Assembly: GCA_963776205.1 (NCBI GenBank)
Contig: CAVZLR010000001.1
Span: 620,001-684,000, forward strand
Length of the DNA: 64,000 nt
Reading direction: 5' to 3'
From: UBA4459 sp963776205
GTDB taxonomy: Bacteria; Bacteroidota; Bacteroidia; Bacteroidales; F082
Positions within the stretch are counted from its first letter, which is position 1; every line of letters begins with the position of its first letter. The position numbers were made by a program, and so were the translations under genes. The notes under the pieces were generated by a model. The model ran no database searches, had not been told where the DNA came from, and saw only the letters and a list, made by a program, of their open reading frames with translations. Of this stretch, positions 36,858 to 45,797 are shown piece by piece.

Positions 36858-37874
36858 ATGAAAGCAAAAATGATAAAATACTGGATTTTGGGTTTAGCAA
36901 TGATTGTATTATTTGGATGCAATGACAGTAAAATAAAAAAAGAAGCGGAGGAAAATTTTCCTGAATTGACAGGCAAATACATGGGGCAAAAAGAGCCGGG
37001 ACTAAATCCTGAAATATTTGCTCCAAATATTGTTTCAACCGGAATGGCGGAAATAAATGCTTGTTTCTCTCCTGACTATACAGAGTTTCTATTTTCTGTA
37101 ATCATGCCCGGAAATAATTTCGTGATCATGTCCATGAAATACAATGGGCAAAAATGGTCCGCGCCGGAAGTAGCCAGTTTTTCGGGCGAATACTCCGAGG
37201 CAGACCCCTTTATTACAGCCGATGGAAAATATTTGTACTATGTTTCCAAACGCCCCATCGACAGCCTGCAAACACCCAAAACGGATTGGGATATCTGGCG
37301 CGTGGAAAAGATCAATGGGGAATGGGCAAACCCGGAACACTTAGACTCAGAGATCAATTCAGACAAGGATGATATTTATCCCAGTCTGACAAAAGAAGGA
37401 ACTTTGTACTTTTCATCTGGAAGAGGAGGAGGAAATAATCGGGATATTTATTACGCCAAAAGCAATGGGAATAGTTTTGAGCCTTGCGTTAAATTAAATG
37501 AAACGATTAACAAATATTGGGAGGGAGATATTTATATTTCTCCGGATGAAGATTATATGATTTTCAGAACCTATGGCAGACCTACCGGTAATGGTTTGTA
37601 CATTACATTCAACAGCAACAACGAATGGAGTACACCTCAAAATATGGGGAAAGAGATAAATAAAACCGGGGGTGAATTTTGCCCAATGGTTGATCCGGAT
37701 GGCAAGTATTTTTTCTTTACATCAAACCATATTACAGAAAAAGAAACATCAGGCGAAAAATTAACTTATCAAAAAGTTAGTGATGATTTTATAAAATCAT
37801 ACAAACATCCGGGTATGGGTAGAAGTGATATTTATTGGGTGAGTACGGAGATAATTGAAAATTATAGAAAATAA
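36858..37874 (+). CDS. PD40 (WD40-like) beta-propeller lipoprotein
   Basis: A 338-residue protein with a lipoprotein signal (lipobox LFGC, Cys21). The mature part is built of TolB/PD40-type blades: EINACFSPDYTEFLFSV, ADPFITADGKYLYYVSKRP, DIYPSLTKEGTLYFSSGRGG, GDIYISPDEDYMIFRTYGRP and CPMVDPDGKYFFFTSNH. Similar lipoproteins are common in Bacteroidota with unknown substrates. Its stop codon TAA is directly followed by the ATG of the next lipoprotein gene. Confidence 0.85.
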   Translation: MKAKMIKYWILGLAMIVLFGCNDSKIKKEAEENFPELTGKYMGQKEPGLNPEIFAPNIVSTGMAEINACFSPDYTEFLFSVIMPGNNFVIMSMKYNGQKWSAPEVASFSGEYSEADPFITADGKYLYYVSKRPIDSLQTPKTDWDIWRVEKINGEWANPEHLDSEINSDKDDIYPSLTKEGTLYFSSGRGGGNNRDIYYAKSNGNSFEPCVKLNETINKYWEGDIYISPDEDYMIFRTYGRPTGNGLYITFNSNNEWSTPQNMGKEINKTGGEFCPMVDPDGKYFFFTSNHITEKETSGEKLTYQKVSDDFIKSYKHPGMGRSDIYWVSTEIIENYRK

Positions 37875-38672
37875 ATGAAAACTATTGGTGTCTTCATATT
37901 GCTTATTACTTTGATTGTACTTAGTTCATGTAATAAGCATGAAACAGCTGAGGAGATAGTAAATGCTACGATAAAATCGATAGATACCATCGAAACTATT
38001 TATTATAAGCAGGATATGTCCAGAGGCAATCCGAGGAATGAAAATGATACAATTTTTCGTTACAGAGAAATGTATTTCAAACGCATGGTTTCTGATTCAG
38101 TTGTTGGAGTAAAGGGCCATTGGTATATGTATATAAATGATAGGGAGCACGTTGATTTTTGAAGATATTTATGATGGAAATAAATTAATTCGGAAAAACA
38201 ATAGGGATAGCATAGCAAGAATCTACGATTTAGAGAAGTATCCGGAATTTAAACAGAAACATTTTTGGAGTCACAATACACTTTACGGAATGCAGTATGA
38301 ATTTAAGTATATGTTAAACAATACAGATTCATACTCAATAGATCGATTAAATGATACAATTATAGATACTAAGAAGTGTTATCAGATTTTAGTAGTATTG
38401 GAGAATAAAATGACTATGCCTGGTTTTGCAACCAAACTTGAAGATAATAGTGGAAGCATCTCTAAAACCATATATTTTATTGACATGCAGACAAACTATC
38501 CAATAAAAGTAAAAGGAGAATTTTATACTACTGAAAATCCACGACAAAAGACATTTATTGACCAAGATATTATGATATTAAATTTAATCCTGCAATTGAT
38601 GAGCATATTGAGTTTAACACAGCAGATAAATCAATAAGGGGATTTGAAAAAACAGAAATGAAACCAGAATAA
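37875..38672 (+). pseudogene. LolA-like lipoprotein, frameshifted twice
   Basis: The gene begins directly after the previous stop: MKTIGVFILLITLIVLSSC (lipobox LSSC). The first frame runs to TGA at 38160, the sequence continues in the +1 frame (IFEDIYDGNKLIRKNNRDSI to TFIDQ), and near 38570 returns to the first frame (YYDIKFNPAIDEHIEFNTAD) ending at 38672. The reconstructed product is 265 residues. The first break lies in a run of five T (38155-38159). The product resembles secreted beta-rich lipoproteins of the outer-membrane-lipoprotein-carrier type by length and pattern only, so the family is uncertain. Confidence 0.7.
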
Positions 38673-38726
38673 AGTTGGCACATAACATGCTTTAGTGACA
38701 AGTTGATTCAAAATCACAATAATAAA

Positions 38727-39998
38727 ATGAATTATATGAAATTAACAACAACATTTTTAATTTTCGTAATTTCTGCATCATTCCTGTTTGGACAGAGTGT
38801 TTCTCAAAATTATTCTGATCTTGTTAGAAAAGCAGACTCACTTTATCAAGTAAAAGACTATAAAAATTCTGCTTTTACATTTTCCAGAGCATTTAAGGCA
38901 AATGACTGGAATGCAACATCTAAAGAGCATTATAATGCTGCTTGTTCCTGGGCTTTGGCAAACGTTCCTGATAGCGCCTTTTATCATTTAAATTATGTTG
39001 CCACTAAAATGAATTACACGGATTATGGGCATATAAAGGGAGATCCTGATTTGAAATCTCTTTATAGTGATAAAAGATGGCAACCCATTATTGAATTGGT
39101 TAAAGCAAATAAAGACATAGCCTATTCCAATATAGACTTCATAACTATTAATGGATTCAAGGTTGAAGTCCTGACCTCAGGAATGGAAAACAATCAAGTA
39201 GATAAACCCGTTGTTGTATTTGAAAATGGAATGGCAAGTGGTTTTGGAAGTTGGGAAACAGTAGCAGCAGAAATTTCTAAAACAAATGCTGTGTTTCGAT
39301 ACAACCGTCCAAGAATAGGAGAATCAGAAAACGATTCCCTCCCACCAACAACAGAACATATTGTTAGTAATTTAAGAAAAATGCTTTTACAAAAAGGATT
39401 AGAGCCACCATACTTATTGGTTTCTCATTCTTTTGGCGGAGCATACATAAGAAGTTTTGCCTCCATGTATCCAGAGGAAATGGCAGGTCTTATTTTTGTA
39501 GACCCCATTGACTTTACTAAGAAAAAGGGAGACGGCGATTTGCCTTATCTCGAAATAGGATTGACCCAACATCAGATTGATTCAATTTTTGGAAAACCAT
39601 ATGATAATTTTATAGAGAGACTTTATGAAGAAATGCCTGGTTTCTATGTTGAAGAAGTAAAAATATCAAGACAACTGACCAAAACAGAATTCGCAGAGTG
39701 CGACCGGAATCCTTTGCCTGACGTACCCGTACATTTTATTAAGGCAGGTGGCTTTTCTGATACAGAACCACCAACAATTTATGACAGGGAAAAGATGTGG
39801 AGAATTAATAGCAACATCCAGATGAAACGATGGTTAGAACTTTTATATCCCCTGAAATATGGGAGGTTATTTTATTCTTCAAACTCAAGCCATTTTGTTC
39901 AAACGGATGAACCTGACCTGGTAATTTCAAGTATTAAATTGGCTTTGAAGGATTATGATAAAATAAAAAAAGATAAAGAAACCAGCCACAGACTATGA
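38727..39998 (+). CDS. secreted alpha/beta hydrolase with TPR-like N-terminus
   Basis: ATG at 38727 gives 423 residues (a nearer MKLTTTF start is 9 bp later). Signal peptide to FLFGQ, then a helical TPR-like stretch (ADSLYQVKDYKNSAFTFSRA; HYNAACSWALANVPDSAFYH), then an alpha/beta hydrolase: VVVFENGMASGFGSWE (oxyanion strand), LLVSHSFGGAYIRSFA with the nucleophile Ser in SHSFGG, VDPIDFTKK and SSNSSHFVQ with the catalytic His. Serine esterase/lactonase type; substrate unknown. Confidence 0.85.
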   Translation: MNYMKLTTTFLIFVISASFLFGQSVSQNYSDLVRKADSLYQVKDYKNSAFTFSRAFKANDWNATSKEHYNAACSWALANVPDSAFYHLNYVATKMNYTDYGHIKGDPDLKSLYSDKRWQPIIELVKANKDIAYSNIDFITINGFKVEVLTSGMENNQVDKPVVVFENGMASGFGSWETVAAEISKTNAVFRYNRPRIGESENDSLPPTTEHIVSNLRKMLLQKGLEPPYLLVSHSFGGAYIRSFASMYPEEMAGLIFVDPIDFTKKKGDGDLPYLEIGLTQHQIDSIFGKPYDNFIERLYEEMPGFYVEEVKISRQLTKTEFAECDRNPLPDVPVHFIKAGGFSDTEPPTIYDREKMWRINSNIQMKRWLELLYPLKYGRLFYSSNSSHFVQTDEPDLVISSIKLALKDYDKIKKDKETSHRL

Positions 39999-40030
39999 AC
40001 TGACATTAAATAAAAAAATGCAAATAACAG

Positions 40031-40824
40031 ATGAATAATTTTGAGCACAATAGAGAAAGCTGGAATGAGTTGACAATTTTACATGCAGATTCAGCCTTTT
40101 ATGATATTGACAGTTTTAAGGATGGAAAAACTTCGCTAAATCATATTGAAATTGAAGAATTAGGAGATATCAAAGGGAAGAAGATTCTTCATTTGCAATG
40201 TCACTTCGGAATGGATACGTTGTCACTTGCCAGACAAGGAGCCGAAGTAACCGGAATTGATATTTCTGACACGTCCATGCAAAAAGCAAAAGAATTGTCT
40301 TCCAAATTAAACATTCCGGCTAGGTTTATTCGTTCAAATATTTATGATATTGAAAATGTGTTGAATGACACTTTTGATATTGTATTTACATCCTATGGTG
40401 CAATAAATTGGTTGAATAATCTCGATAAATGGGCAAGGATTATTGAACGTTATTTGAAACCAAATGGAATATTTTATATGGTTGAATTTCACCCATTCAT
40501 TTACACACTTAATGATAAGTCCGAGATTTCTGAGAGTTATTTCAAAACACAAGCACTTGAAACAGCTGTTGAAAAATCATATACCGACAAATCTGAAGTT
40601 TTTAATAAACAACTAAAACACATTGAATGGCATCACACTAAGCGAAGTGTAAACGTTAATTTCAAATGGATTGAAAATAGAGTTTCTAAACGAATTTCCT
40701 TATCAAGTTTATAACTGTTTTCCTAACCTGTTGGAATATGAAAAAGGGAAGTGGGTTGTCTAATAAATATGGAGATAAAATTCCTCATATGTATTCTATC
40801 AAAGCAAAGAAAATTTTGAATTAA
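40031..40824 (+). pseudogene. SAM-dependent methyltransferase (class I), 3' part frameshifted
   Basis: The first 200 residues are intact: the SAM-binding motif GKKILHLQCHFGMDTLSLAR near 47-66, GAEVTGIDISDTSMQKAKEL (acid loop), and NDTFDIVFTSYGAINWLNNL. After 40637 the matching sequence continues one frame over (LISNGLKIEFLNEFP, YNCFPNLLEYEKGKWVV) and, after a further base insertion at 40760, in a third frame (NKYGDKIPHMYSIKAKKILN, stop at 40822-40824). An in-frame TAA at 40650 remains in the middle segment. The intact family length is about 265-270 residues, which the reconstruction meets. Confidence 0.75.
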
Positions 40825-40871
40825 AGTTTGTTACAACTGTCGGAAGGCTTCGATTAGACCACCTCCAGAAA

Positions 40872-42230
40872 CTAATAACTCAATATAACTACAAACTGTG
40901 TTAAATGCTCATTGCTGGTAGATAAGATTACATCCCCACCCATTTTAAGCATAATTTGTTTGCTTAAACTCAAGCCAACTCCCGATCCTTCATCCTTGGT
41001 GGTATAAAAGGGAATAAAAATTTGTTCTTTAATTTCAGGAGGAATGCAAGGTCCGTTATTGCTCATCTCCAAACGTACAGCATTTTCGGTTTGTGACAAT
41101 TTGATTGTTAATTCCGGATTTTCCGTATTGCCCAAACGCAATGCCTCACATGCATTTTTTAGCAGGTTTATTATTACCTGGGAGAAGAGTTTTTCATCAG
41201 TTGAAAAAGTGCATTTATTTGGCAATATTTTTACCAGTTTTATTTTGTCAAATCCACAGTAGGTACTGGCTGCCATAAGACCGTTCTCAATAATTTGGCA
41301 CAAATCAACCTCAGTATATTTAGGTGCAGGGAGCTTGGTGAATTTTCGGTAATTGTTAACAAAACTCATTAGTCCAACACTTCTTTCTTCAATTACTTTT
41401 AATCCCTTTATAGTATTTGCAATTGTTTTTGGTTCAAGATCGCTTATTTCAATAGTACTATTTTCTTTGGTGAAATAACTTGAGATTACCTGAGACAGCG
41501 TCGTAATTGGTGCAATATTGTTCATTATTTCATGCGATAAAGTTCGGGCAAGTTTTATCCAGGCATCAACTTCGCCGTTGTCGAGTTCCTTGGTAATATC
41601 ACTAACAGCAACCAGTCGGATTTTATCTTCCTCAGTTTTGATTTCCGATAATTTGAATAATAGTTTTTGGCCGTATTGATTTTCAAATATTGCAGATTGA
41701 TTATGCCGACTTTCAATGGGATGCAATAAAAATTCGGGTAGTACGGCATCAATAGCTGATAACACATTCACGTGATGATTATCTTGCAATCCCGTGAGCT
41801 TTATTGCAGCCGGATTAATATTTATTACTCGTCTGTTTTTATTAATTGAAAACAATCCCGTGGCTGATTGATTTATTACTGAACGAAAGTATTGCTCCTG
41901 CGTACTAATTTTTATTTTGGTTTGCTTGAAGAGGTCATTTAGACGGTTTATTCCAACATAAATGTCATCGATTGCCTTATTTCCACTTTTTGAGGGAGCC
42001 TTTAGTGTAGTGTCTTCATTTTCAATCCCAAGTAAAAAAAAAGCAATCCATTGGTTAATCTTGTTGAAATATCTGATAATATTGATTATGGCAATTATCA
42101 ATAGTGAAAAAGGAAGTAGACTAAGCGTATAATCCTGATCAACAAACAATAAATATGAAGCAGATATCGATAGCAATATTATTATTAGCAGTCGAATTAA
42201 AATTGCCGTATTAAAATGTTTATAAGCCAT
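40872..42230 (-). CDS. NtrB-like sensor histidine kinase
   Basis: A 452-residue kinase: two N-terminal membrane segments (about 10-30 and 33-52), a PAS domain near 108-215 (SVINQSATGLFSINKNRRVI), a phosphoacceptor box SHEIMNNIAPITTLSQVI with His near 236, and a HATPase domain with NLLKNACEAL (N box), GSGVGLSLSKQIMLKMGG (G box). The HEIMN type box is that of PAS-NtrY/NtrB-like kinases. Its start overlaps the 3' end of the response regulator gene by 11 bp, so the two are cotranscribed. The signal sensed is not evident. Divergent from an ABC export operon, which it probably controls. Confidence 0.93.
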   Translation of the reverse strand: MAYKHFNTAILIRLLIIILLSISASYLLFVDQDYTLSLLPFSLLIIAIINIIRYFNKINQWIAFFLLGIENEDTTLKAPSKSGNKAIDDIYVGINRLNDLFKQTKIKISTQEQYFRSVINQSATGLFSINKNRRVININPAAIKLTGLQDNHHVNVLSAIDAVLPEFLLHPIESRHNQSAIFENQYGQKLLFKLSEIKTEEDKIRLVAVSDITKELDNGEVDAWIKLARTLSHEIMNNIAPITTLSQVISSYFTKENSTIEISDLEPKTIANTIKGLKVIEERSVGLMSFVNNYRKFTKLPAPKYTEVDLCQIIENGLMAASTYCGFDKIKLVKILPNKCTFSTDEKLFSQVIINLLKNACEALRLGNTENPELTIKLSQTENAVRLEMSNNGPCIPPEIKEQIFIPFYTTKDEGSGVGLSLSKQIMLKMGGDVILSTSNEHLTQFVVILSY

Positions 42231-43587
42231 ATCTTTTCAATTTATTATACAGTGTCTGGCGGGTAATCCCCAGGTTTTTTGCAACAGAACTCATATTCCC
42301 CTTCTCTGCTTTAATATTATTCAAGATCATGGCCTTTTCCATTTCTTCGATGGTTTTATTTTGGGGGTTCAGATCCTGGTCCGAAATATTATCGGTTAAA
42401 TTAAAACTCGATTCTCCAAGTACGTTATCGTCAGCTAAAATCACTGCTTTTTCAACACTGTGTTGAAGTTCTCTAACATTTCCGGGCCATGAGTAATTCA
42501 GTAGTTTTTGACTTGCTTTCTGATTAATTTTCAGTCCAAGCTTATCATATTTAGCAGAATATTTACGGAGGTAAAAATCAGCAAGTAATAATATATCATT
42601 TTCTCTGTCCCTTAATGGGGGCAATTCAATGGTAATGGTATTAATTCGGTAAAGTAAGTCTTCTCGGAAAAGACCTTGTTGAATCATTAAATTTAAATTT
42701 TTATTTGTTGCCGAAATGAGTCGTATGTTGATGGGAATAGGCGTGTTACTGCCTAACTTTATCACACTTCTGTTTTGCAATACGCTTAGTATTTTGGCCT
42801 GCATCGACAATGAGAGATTGCCAATTTCATCAAGAAAAATTGTACCCTTATTTGCAGCTTCAAATTTCCCAACCCTTTCTTCTTTTGCATCGGTAAATGA
42901 ACCTTTTGTATGACCAAAAAGCTCACTTTCAAAAAGTGATTCGCTGAGTGATCCCATATCCACACTCAACATGAGTTCTTTGCTTCGTTTGGAATATTTA
43001 TGTATTTCTCTGGCAATTAGTTCTTTTCCGGTACCATTTTCTCCGGTAATAAAAATATTGGCATCTGTTTTGGCTACTTTTTTAACCATATCCAGCACCC
43101 TTTTCATTGCAGCTGATTGTCCTATGATAGATTGTGACGCTTGTTTAAGTTCTTGTTTTAAAGCTGTGGCTGTATGCTTTAACATAATATTTTCAATTCT
43201 GCTCTTTCTAAGTTTCAATGCTGCATGCAGCGTAGAAATGAGTTTGTTATTGTCCCATGGTTTTAAGATAAAATCAAAGGCTCCTTTCTTTACCGCTTTC
43301 ACTGCAAGTTCAATGTCTCCAAAAGCAGTAATCATTACTACACTAATTGTTGGATCATGTTTTTGAATTTCTTTTAGCCAAAATATTCCTTCATTGCCAT
43401 TATTAATTCCTGCATTGAAATTCATGTCCAAGAGCACGATGTCGAAATTGTGTTGTTTTATTGTAGCGAGCAAACCAGCCGGGTTACTTAAGCATTGTAC
43501 GCTTTCGAATTTTGTTTGCAGCAGCATATCAAGTGCTGTAAGAACACTTTTATTGTCATCAACGATGAGAATTTTACCTTTCATCAA
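42220..43587 (-). CDS. sigma-54-dependent NtrC family response regulator
   Basis: A 455-residue regulator: receiver domain about 4-120 with acceptor Asp54 (VLLDMNF), AAA+ domain about 145-370 with Walker A GENGTGKE, a GSFTDA loop (the GAFTGA equivalent that contacts sigma-54; the variant form is common in Bacteroidota), GTIFLDEIGNLSLSMQ (Walker B) and arginine-finger region LLYRINTITIELPPLRDREN, and a C-terminal Fis-type helix-turn-helix (SSVAKNLGITRQTLYNKLKR). It is read before and overlaps the sensor kinase gene. Target: probably the divergent export operon, where a sigma-54-like site is present. Confidence 0.95.
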   Translation of the reverse strand: MMKGKILIVDDNKSVLTALDMLLQTKFESVQCLSNPAGLLATIKQHNFDIVLLDMNFNAGINNGNEGIFWLKEIQKHDPTISVVMITAFGDIELAVKAVKKGAFDFILKPWDNNKLISTLHAALKLRKSRIENIMLKHTATALKQELKQASQSIIGQSAAMKRVLDMVKKVAKTDANIFITGENGTGKELIAREIHKYSKRSKELMLSVDMGSLSESLFESELFGHTKGSFTDAKEERVGKFEAANKGTIFLDEIGNLSLSMQAKILSVLQNRSVIKLGSNTPIPINIRLISATNKNLNLMIQQGLFREDLLYRINTITIELPPLRDRENDILLLADFYLRKYSAKYDKLGLKINQKASQKLLNYSWPGNVRELQHSVEKAVILADDNVLGESSFNLTDNISDQDLNPQNKTIEEMEKAMILNNIKAEKGNMSSVAKNLGITRQTLYNKLKRYGL

Positions 43588-43728
43588 TCTTTAATTTTCT
43601 ATCGAACCGTACGAATTTAGCTAATTGTAAATTAATTAAACACGCATTGTAAAAATATTTTACACTGATTGCTCTGAATTGCACACAAAAGTTTTTTAAG
43701 GTAAAGATAATCAGGCAAATACATCTTA

Positions 43729-43744
43729 CGGCATGGGCATTGAA
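43729..43744 (+). promoter_or_regulatory. candidate sigma-54 promoter of the efflux operon
   Basis: CGGCATGGGCATTGAA resembles the -24/-12 consensus TGGCACG-N4-TTGCW: GGCA and TTG match at the correct spacing, but the -12 GC is GA and the first T is C. It lies 48 bp upstream of the adaptor ATG. The remaining spacer (43588-43728) is AT-rich with no other clear element. Confidence 0.4.
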
Positions 43745-43791
43745 AGTTGTTGCATGATAAAGTCATTCATTAAAGTCTAACTTTTAATAAA

Positions 43792-45039
43792 ATGGACATA
43801 CCAATAAAAAAACGAAAGGGAATAAAAAGGAAACATATTCTGATAGGAGCTGGAGTTCTGGTTGTTTGTGTTCTAAGTTTTCAGGCTTTTTTCAGAACGA
43901 ATGTCTCCACATTAAATGTGGATATTGAGAAGTTAACTGTTGAGCAAGTAAACGAAGGAATTTTTCACGATTACATTACGGTTACAGGAAATGTGGAGCC
44001 AATAGCCACCATTTTTCTCGATGCCCGCGAAGGCGGAAGGGTTGAAGAGAAAGTTATGGAAGAAGGGGAAGTGCTAAAAAAAGGAGATATAATATTGCGT
44101 TTAAGTAATCCTGATTTAAGTTTGAGTATACTTAACAGTGAATCACAACTCGCCGAAAAAAGTAATTTTCTAAGGAATACAATGGTAACCATGGAGCAGG
44201 AAAGACTTCAGATAAAAAGAGAACTGCTGAATCTTGAATACGATATTGTACGCAAAAAAAGGAAATACGATCATAATAAATCTTTTTACGCCGACGATCT
44301 GATTTCCAGAGATGAGTTTCTCGAATCTGAAGAAGATTATCAATTTGCGAAAAGGAGTTTTGAACTTTATGTAGAAAGAAAAAGGCAAGATTCAATTTAC
44401 CGTTCCATACAGATTAAGCAAATGGAGGATAATCTGCATAATATGGATTTGAACTTGAAATTGGTTCGGCAACGCCAGGACAACTTAAATGTAATTGCAC
44501 CAATAGACGGACAGCTTACAGTGTTGGATGCGGAAATTGGACAATTAATTCCCAAAGGAGGAAGAATTGGTCAGATGCACATGCTCACTTCTTTTAAAGT
44601 GGTTGCACAAATCGACGAACACTATATCGACAAGGTGAAGGTTGGCTTAACGGCTATTTTAGAACGTCAGGATCAGGAATATCAATTAAAAATACGAAAA
44701 GTTTTACCAGATGTTCGTGATGGAAGATTCTCGGTAGAAATGGTTTTTATAGGAGAAATGCCTGAAAACATGCGTACTGGTCAAACATATTATGCGCGTT
44801 TACAACTCGGAAGCCCTCAAAAAACCTTGCTTTTACCAAAGGGTAATTTTTATCAAAAAACAGGAGGCCAATGGATTTTTGTATTGTCAGAAAATGGAAA
44901 ATCTGCCGAAAAGCGATTCATCAAAATTGGAAGACAGAATCCTAAATTCTATGAATTATTGGAAGGAATAGGTCCGGGAGAAAAAGTAATTGTTTCGGGT
45001 TACGATGGCTTTGGAGAGAATGAAAAGTTAGAATGGTAA
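43792..45039 (+). CDS. periplasmic adaptor (MacA/HlyD-like) of an ABC efflux system
   Basis: A 415-residue membrane-fusion protein: one N-terminal membrane segment (about 15-33), barrel-sandwich half-motif EAREGGRVEEKVMEEGEVLK near 78-97, a long alpha-hairpin about 105-215 rich in Glu/Lys/Arg, second lipoyl half NVIAPIDGQLTVLDAEIGQL near 230-250, then the beta-barrel and membrane-proximal domains (GEKVIVSGYDGFGENEKLEW). Length and domain order fit MacA-type adaptors. It starts the operon with the ATPase and permeases 40 bp downstream. Substrate unknown. Confidence 0.92.
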   Translation: MDIPIKKRKGIKRKHILIGAGVLVVCVLSFQAFFRTNVSTLNVDIEKLTVEQVNEGIFHDYITVTGNVEPIATIFLDAREGGRVEEKVMEEGEVLKKGDIILRLSNPDLSLSILNSESQLAEKSNFLRNTMVTMEQERLQIKRELLNLEYDIVRKKRKYDHNKSFYADDLISRDEFLESEEDYQFAKRSFELYVERKRQDSIYRSIQIKQMEDNLHNMDLNLKLVRQRQDNLNVIAPIDGQLTVLDAEIGQLIPKGGRIGQMHMLTSFKVVAQIDEHYIDKVKVGLTAILERQDQEYQLKIRKVLPDVRDGRFSVEMVFIGEMPENMRTGQTYYARLQLGSPQKTLLLPKGNFYQKTGGQWIFVLSENGKSAEKRFIKIGRQNPKFYELLEGIGPGEKVIVSGYDGFGENEKLEW

Positions 45040-45078
45040 TGATAATAACAGATCAATAATAATTTAAAATATTTAATA

Positions 45079-45753
45079 ATGATTAAGACAGAAAAATTAG
45101 GAAAAGTATTTCGTACCGAAGAGGTAGAAACTTATGCATTAAACAATGTAGATCTTCATGTAAAGAAGGGTGAGTTTGTTGCCATTATGGGACCATCAGG
45201 TTGTGGAAAATCAACACTACTCAATATTATTGGTCTGCTAGACAATCCTACTCAAGGTTTGTATGCTTTTAATGGAACAGAGGTAAGTAAATTAAGGGAA
45301 AAAGATCGCACTGACTTTCGCAAAGGCAATATTGGCTTTATTTTTCAGAGTTTCAACCTGATTGATGAACTCAATGTTTACGATAATGTAGAACTACCAT
45401 TATTGTACTTAAAAATGAAGGCAAGCGAACGAGCCAAAAAAGTAGATGATGTATTAAGTAGAATGAAGATTGGTCATCGTGCCAGGCATTTCCCACAGCA
45501 GTTATCTGGTGGACAGCAACAACGAGTTGCCATCGCCAGAGCTGTAGTAGCCAATCCCAGCCTTATTTTGGCAGATGAGCCTACCGGAAATCTGGATTCA
45601 AAAAATGGTATCGAGGTGATGAATTTACTATCGGAACTCAATCAGGAAGGATCAACAATAGTGATGGTTACTCACTCAAATCGTGATGCAGGATATGCGC
45701 ACCGTGTAATTAACTTACTCGACGGACAGGTCCTTATGGAAAAAAGGAATTGA
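45079..45753 (+). CDS. ABC transporter ATP-binding protein (MacB/LolD type)
   Basis: A 224-residue ATPase with Walker A GPSGCGKST (38-46), Q loop FIFQSFNLIDEL, signature LSGGQQQRVAIARAV near 141-155, Walker B LILADEPTGNLDS and the H loop VTHSNRDA. The family (LolD, MacB, FtsE-like) energises FtsX-fold permeases that move substrates from the periplasm outward by mechanotransmission. It lies between the adaptor gene and the permeases in one operon. Confidence 0.95.
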   Translation: MIKTEKLGKVFRTEEVETYALNNVDLHVKKGEFVAIMGPSGCGKSTLLNIIGLLDNPTQGLYAFNGTEVSKLREKDRTDFRKGNIGFIFQSFNLIDELNVYDNVELPLLYLKMKASERAKKVDDVLSRMKIGHRARHFPQQLSGGQQQRVAIARAVVANPSLILADEPTGNLDSKNGIEVMNLLSELNQEGSTIVMVTHSNRDAGYAHRVINLLDGQVLMEKRN

Positions 45754-45797
45754 GAGAAAATGGATCTTTTCTAACAAACACTTAAAACCGACAGATC

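Noticed and set aside
40031..40714. Intact 227-residue methyltransferase
   Set aside because: The last 25 residues in this frame do not fit the family, whereas other frames continue the expected sequence to 40824.
36802..40871. Integron cassette array (small mixed genes with short spacers)
   Set aside because: I found no repeated attC-like palindromes between the genes, only loosely similar TAACA-type words.
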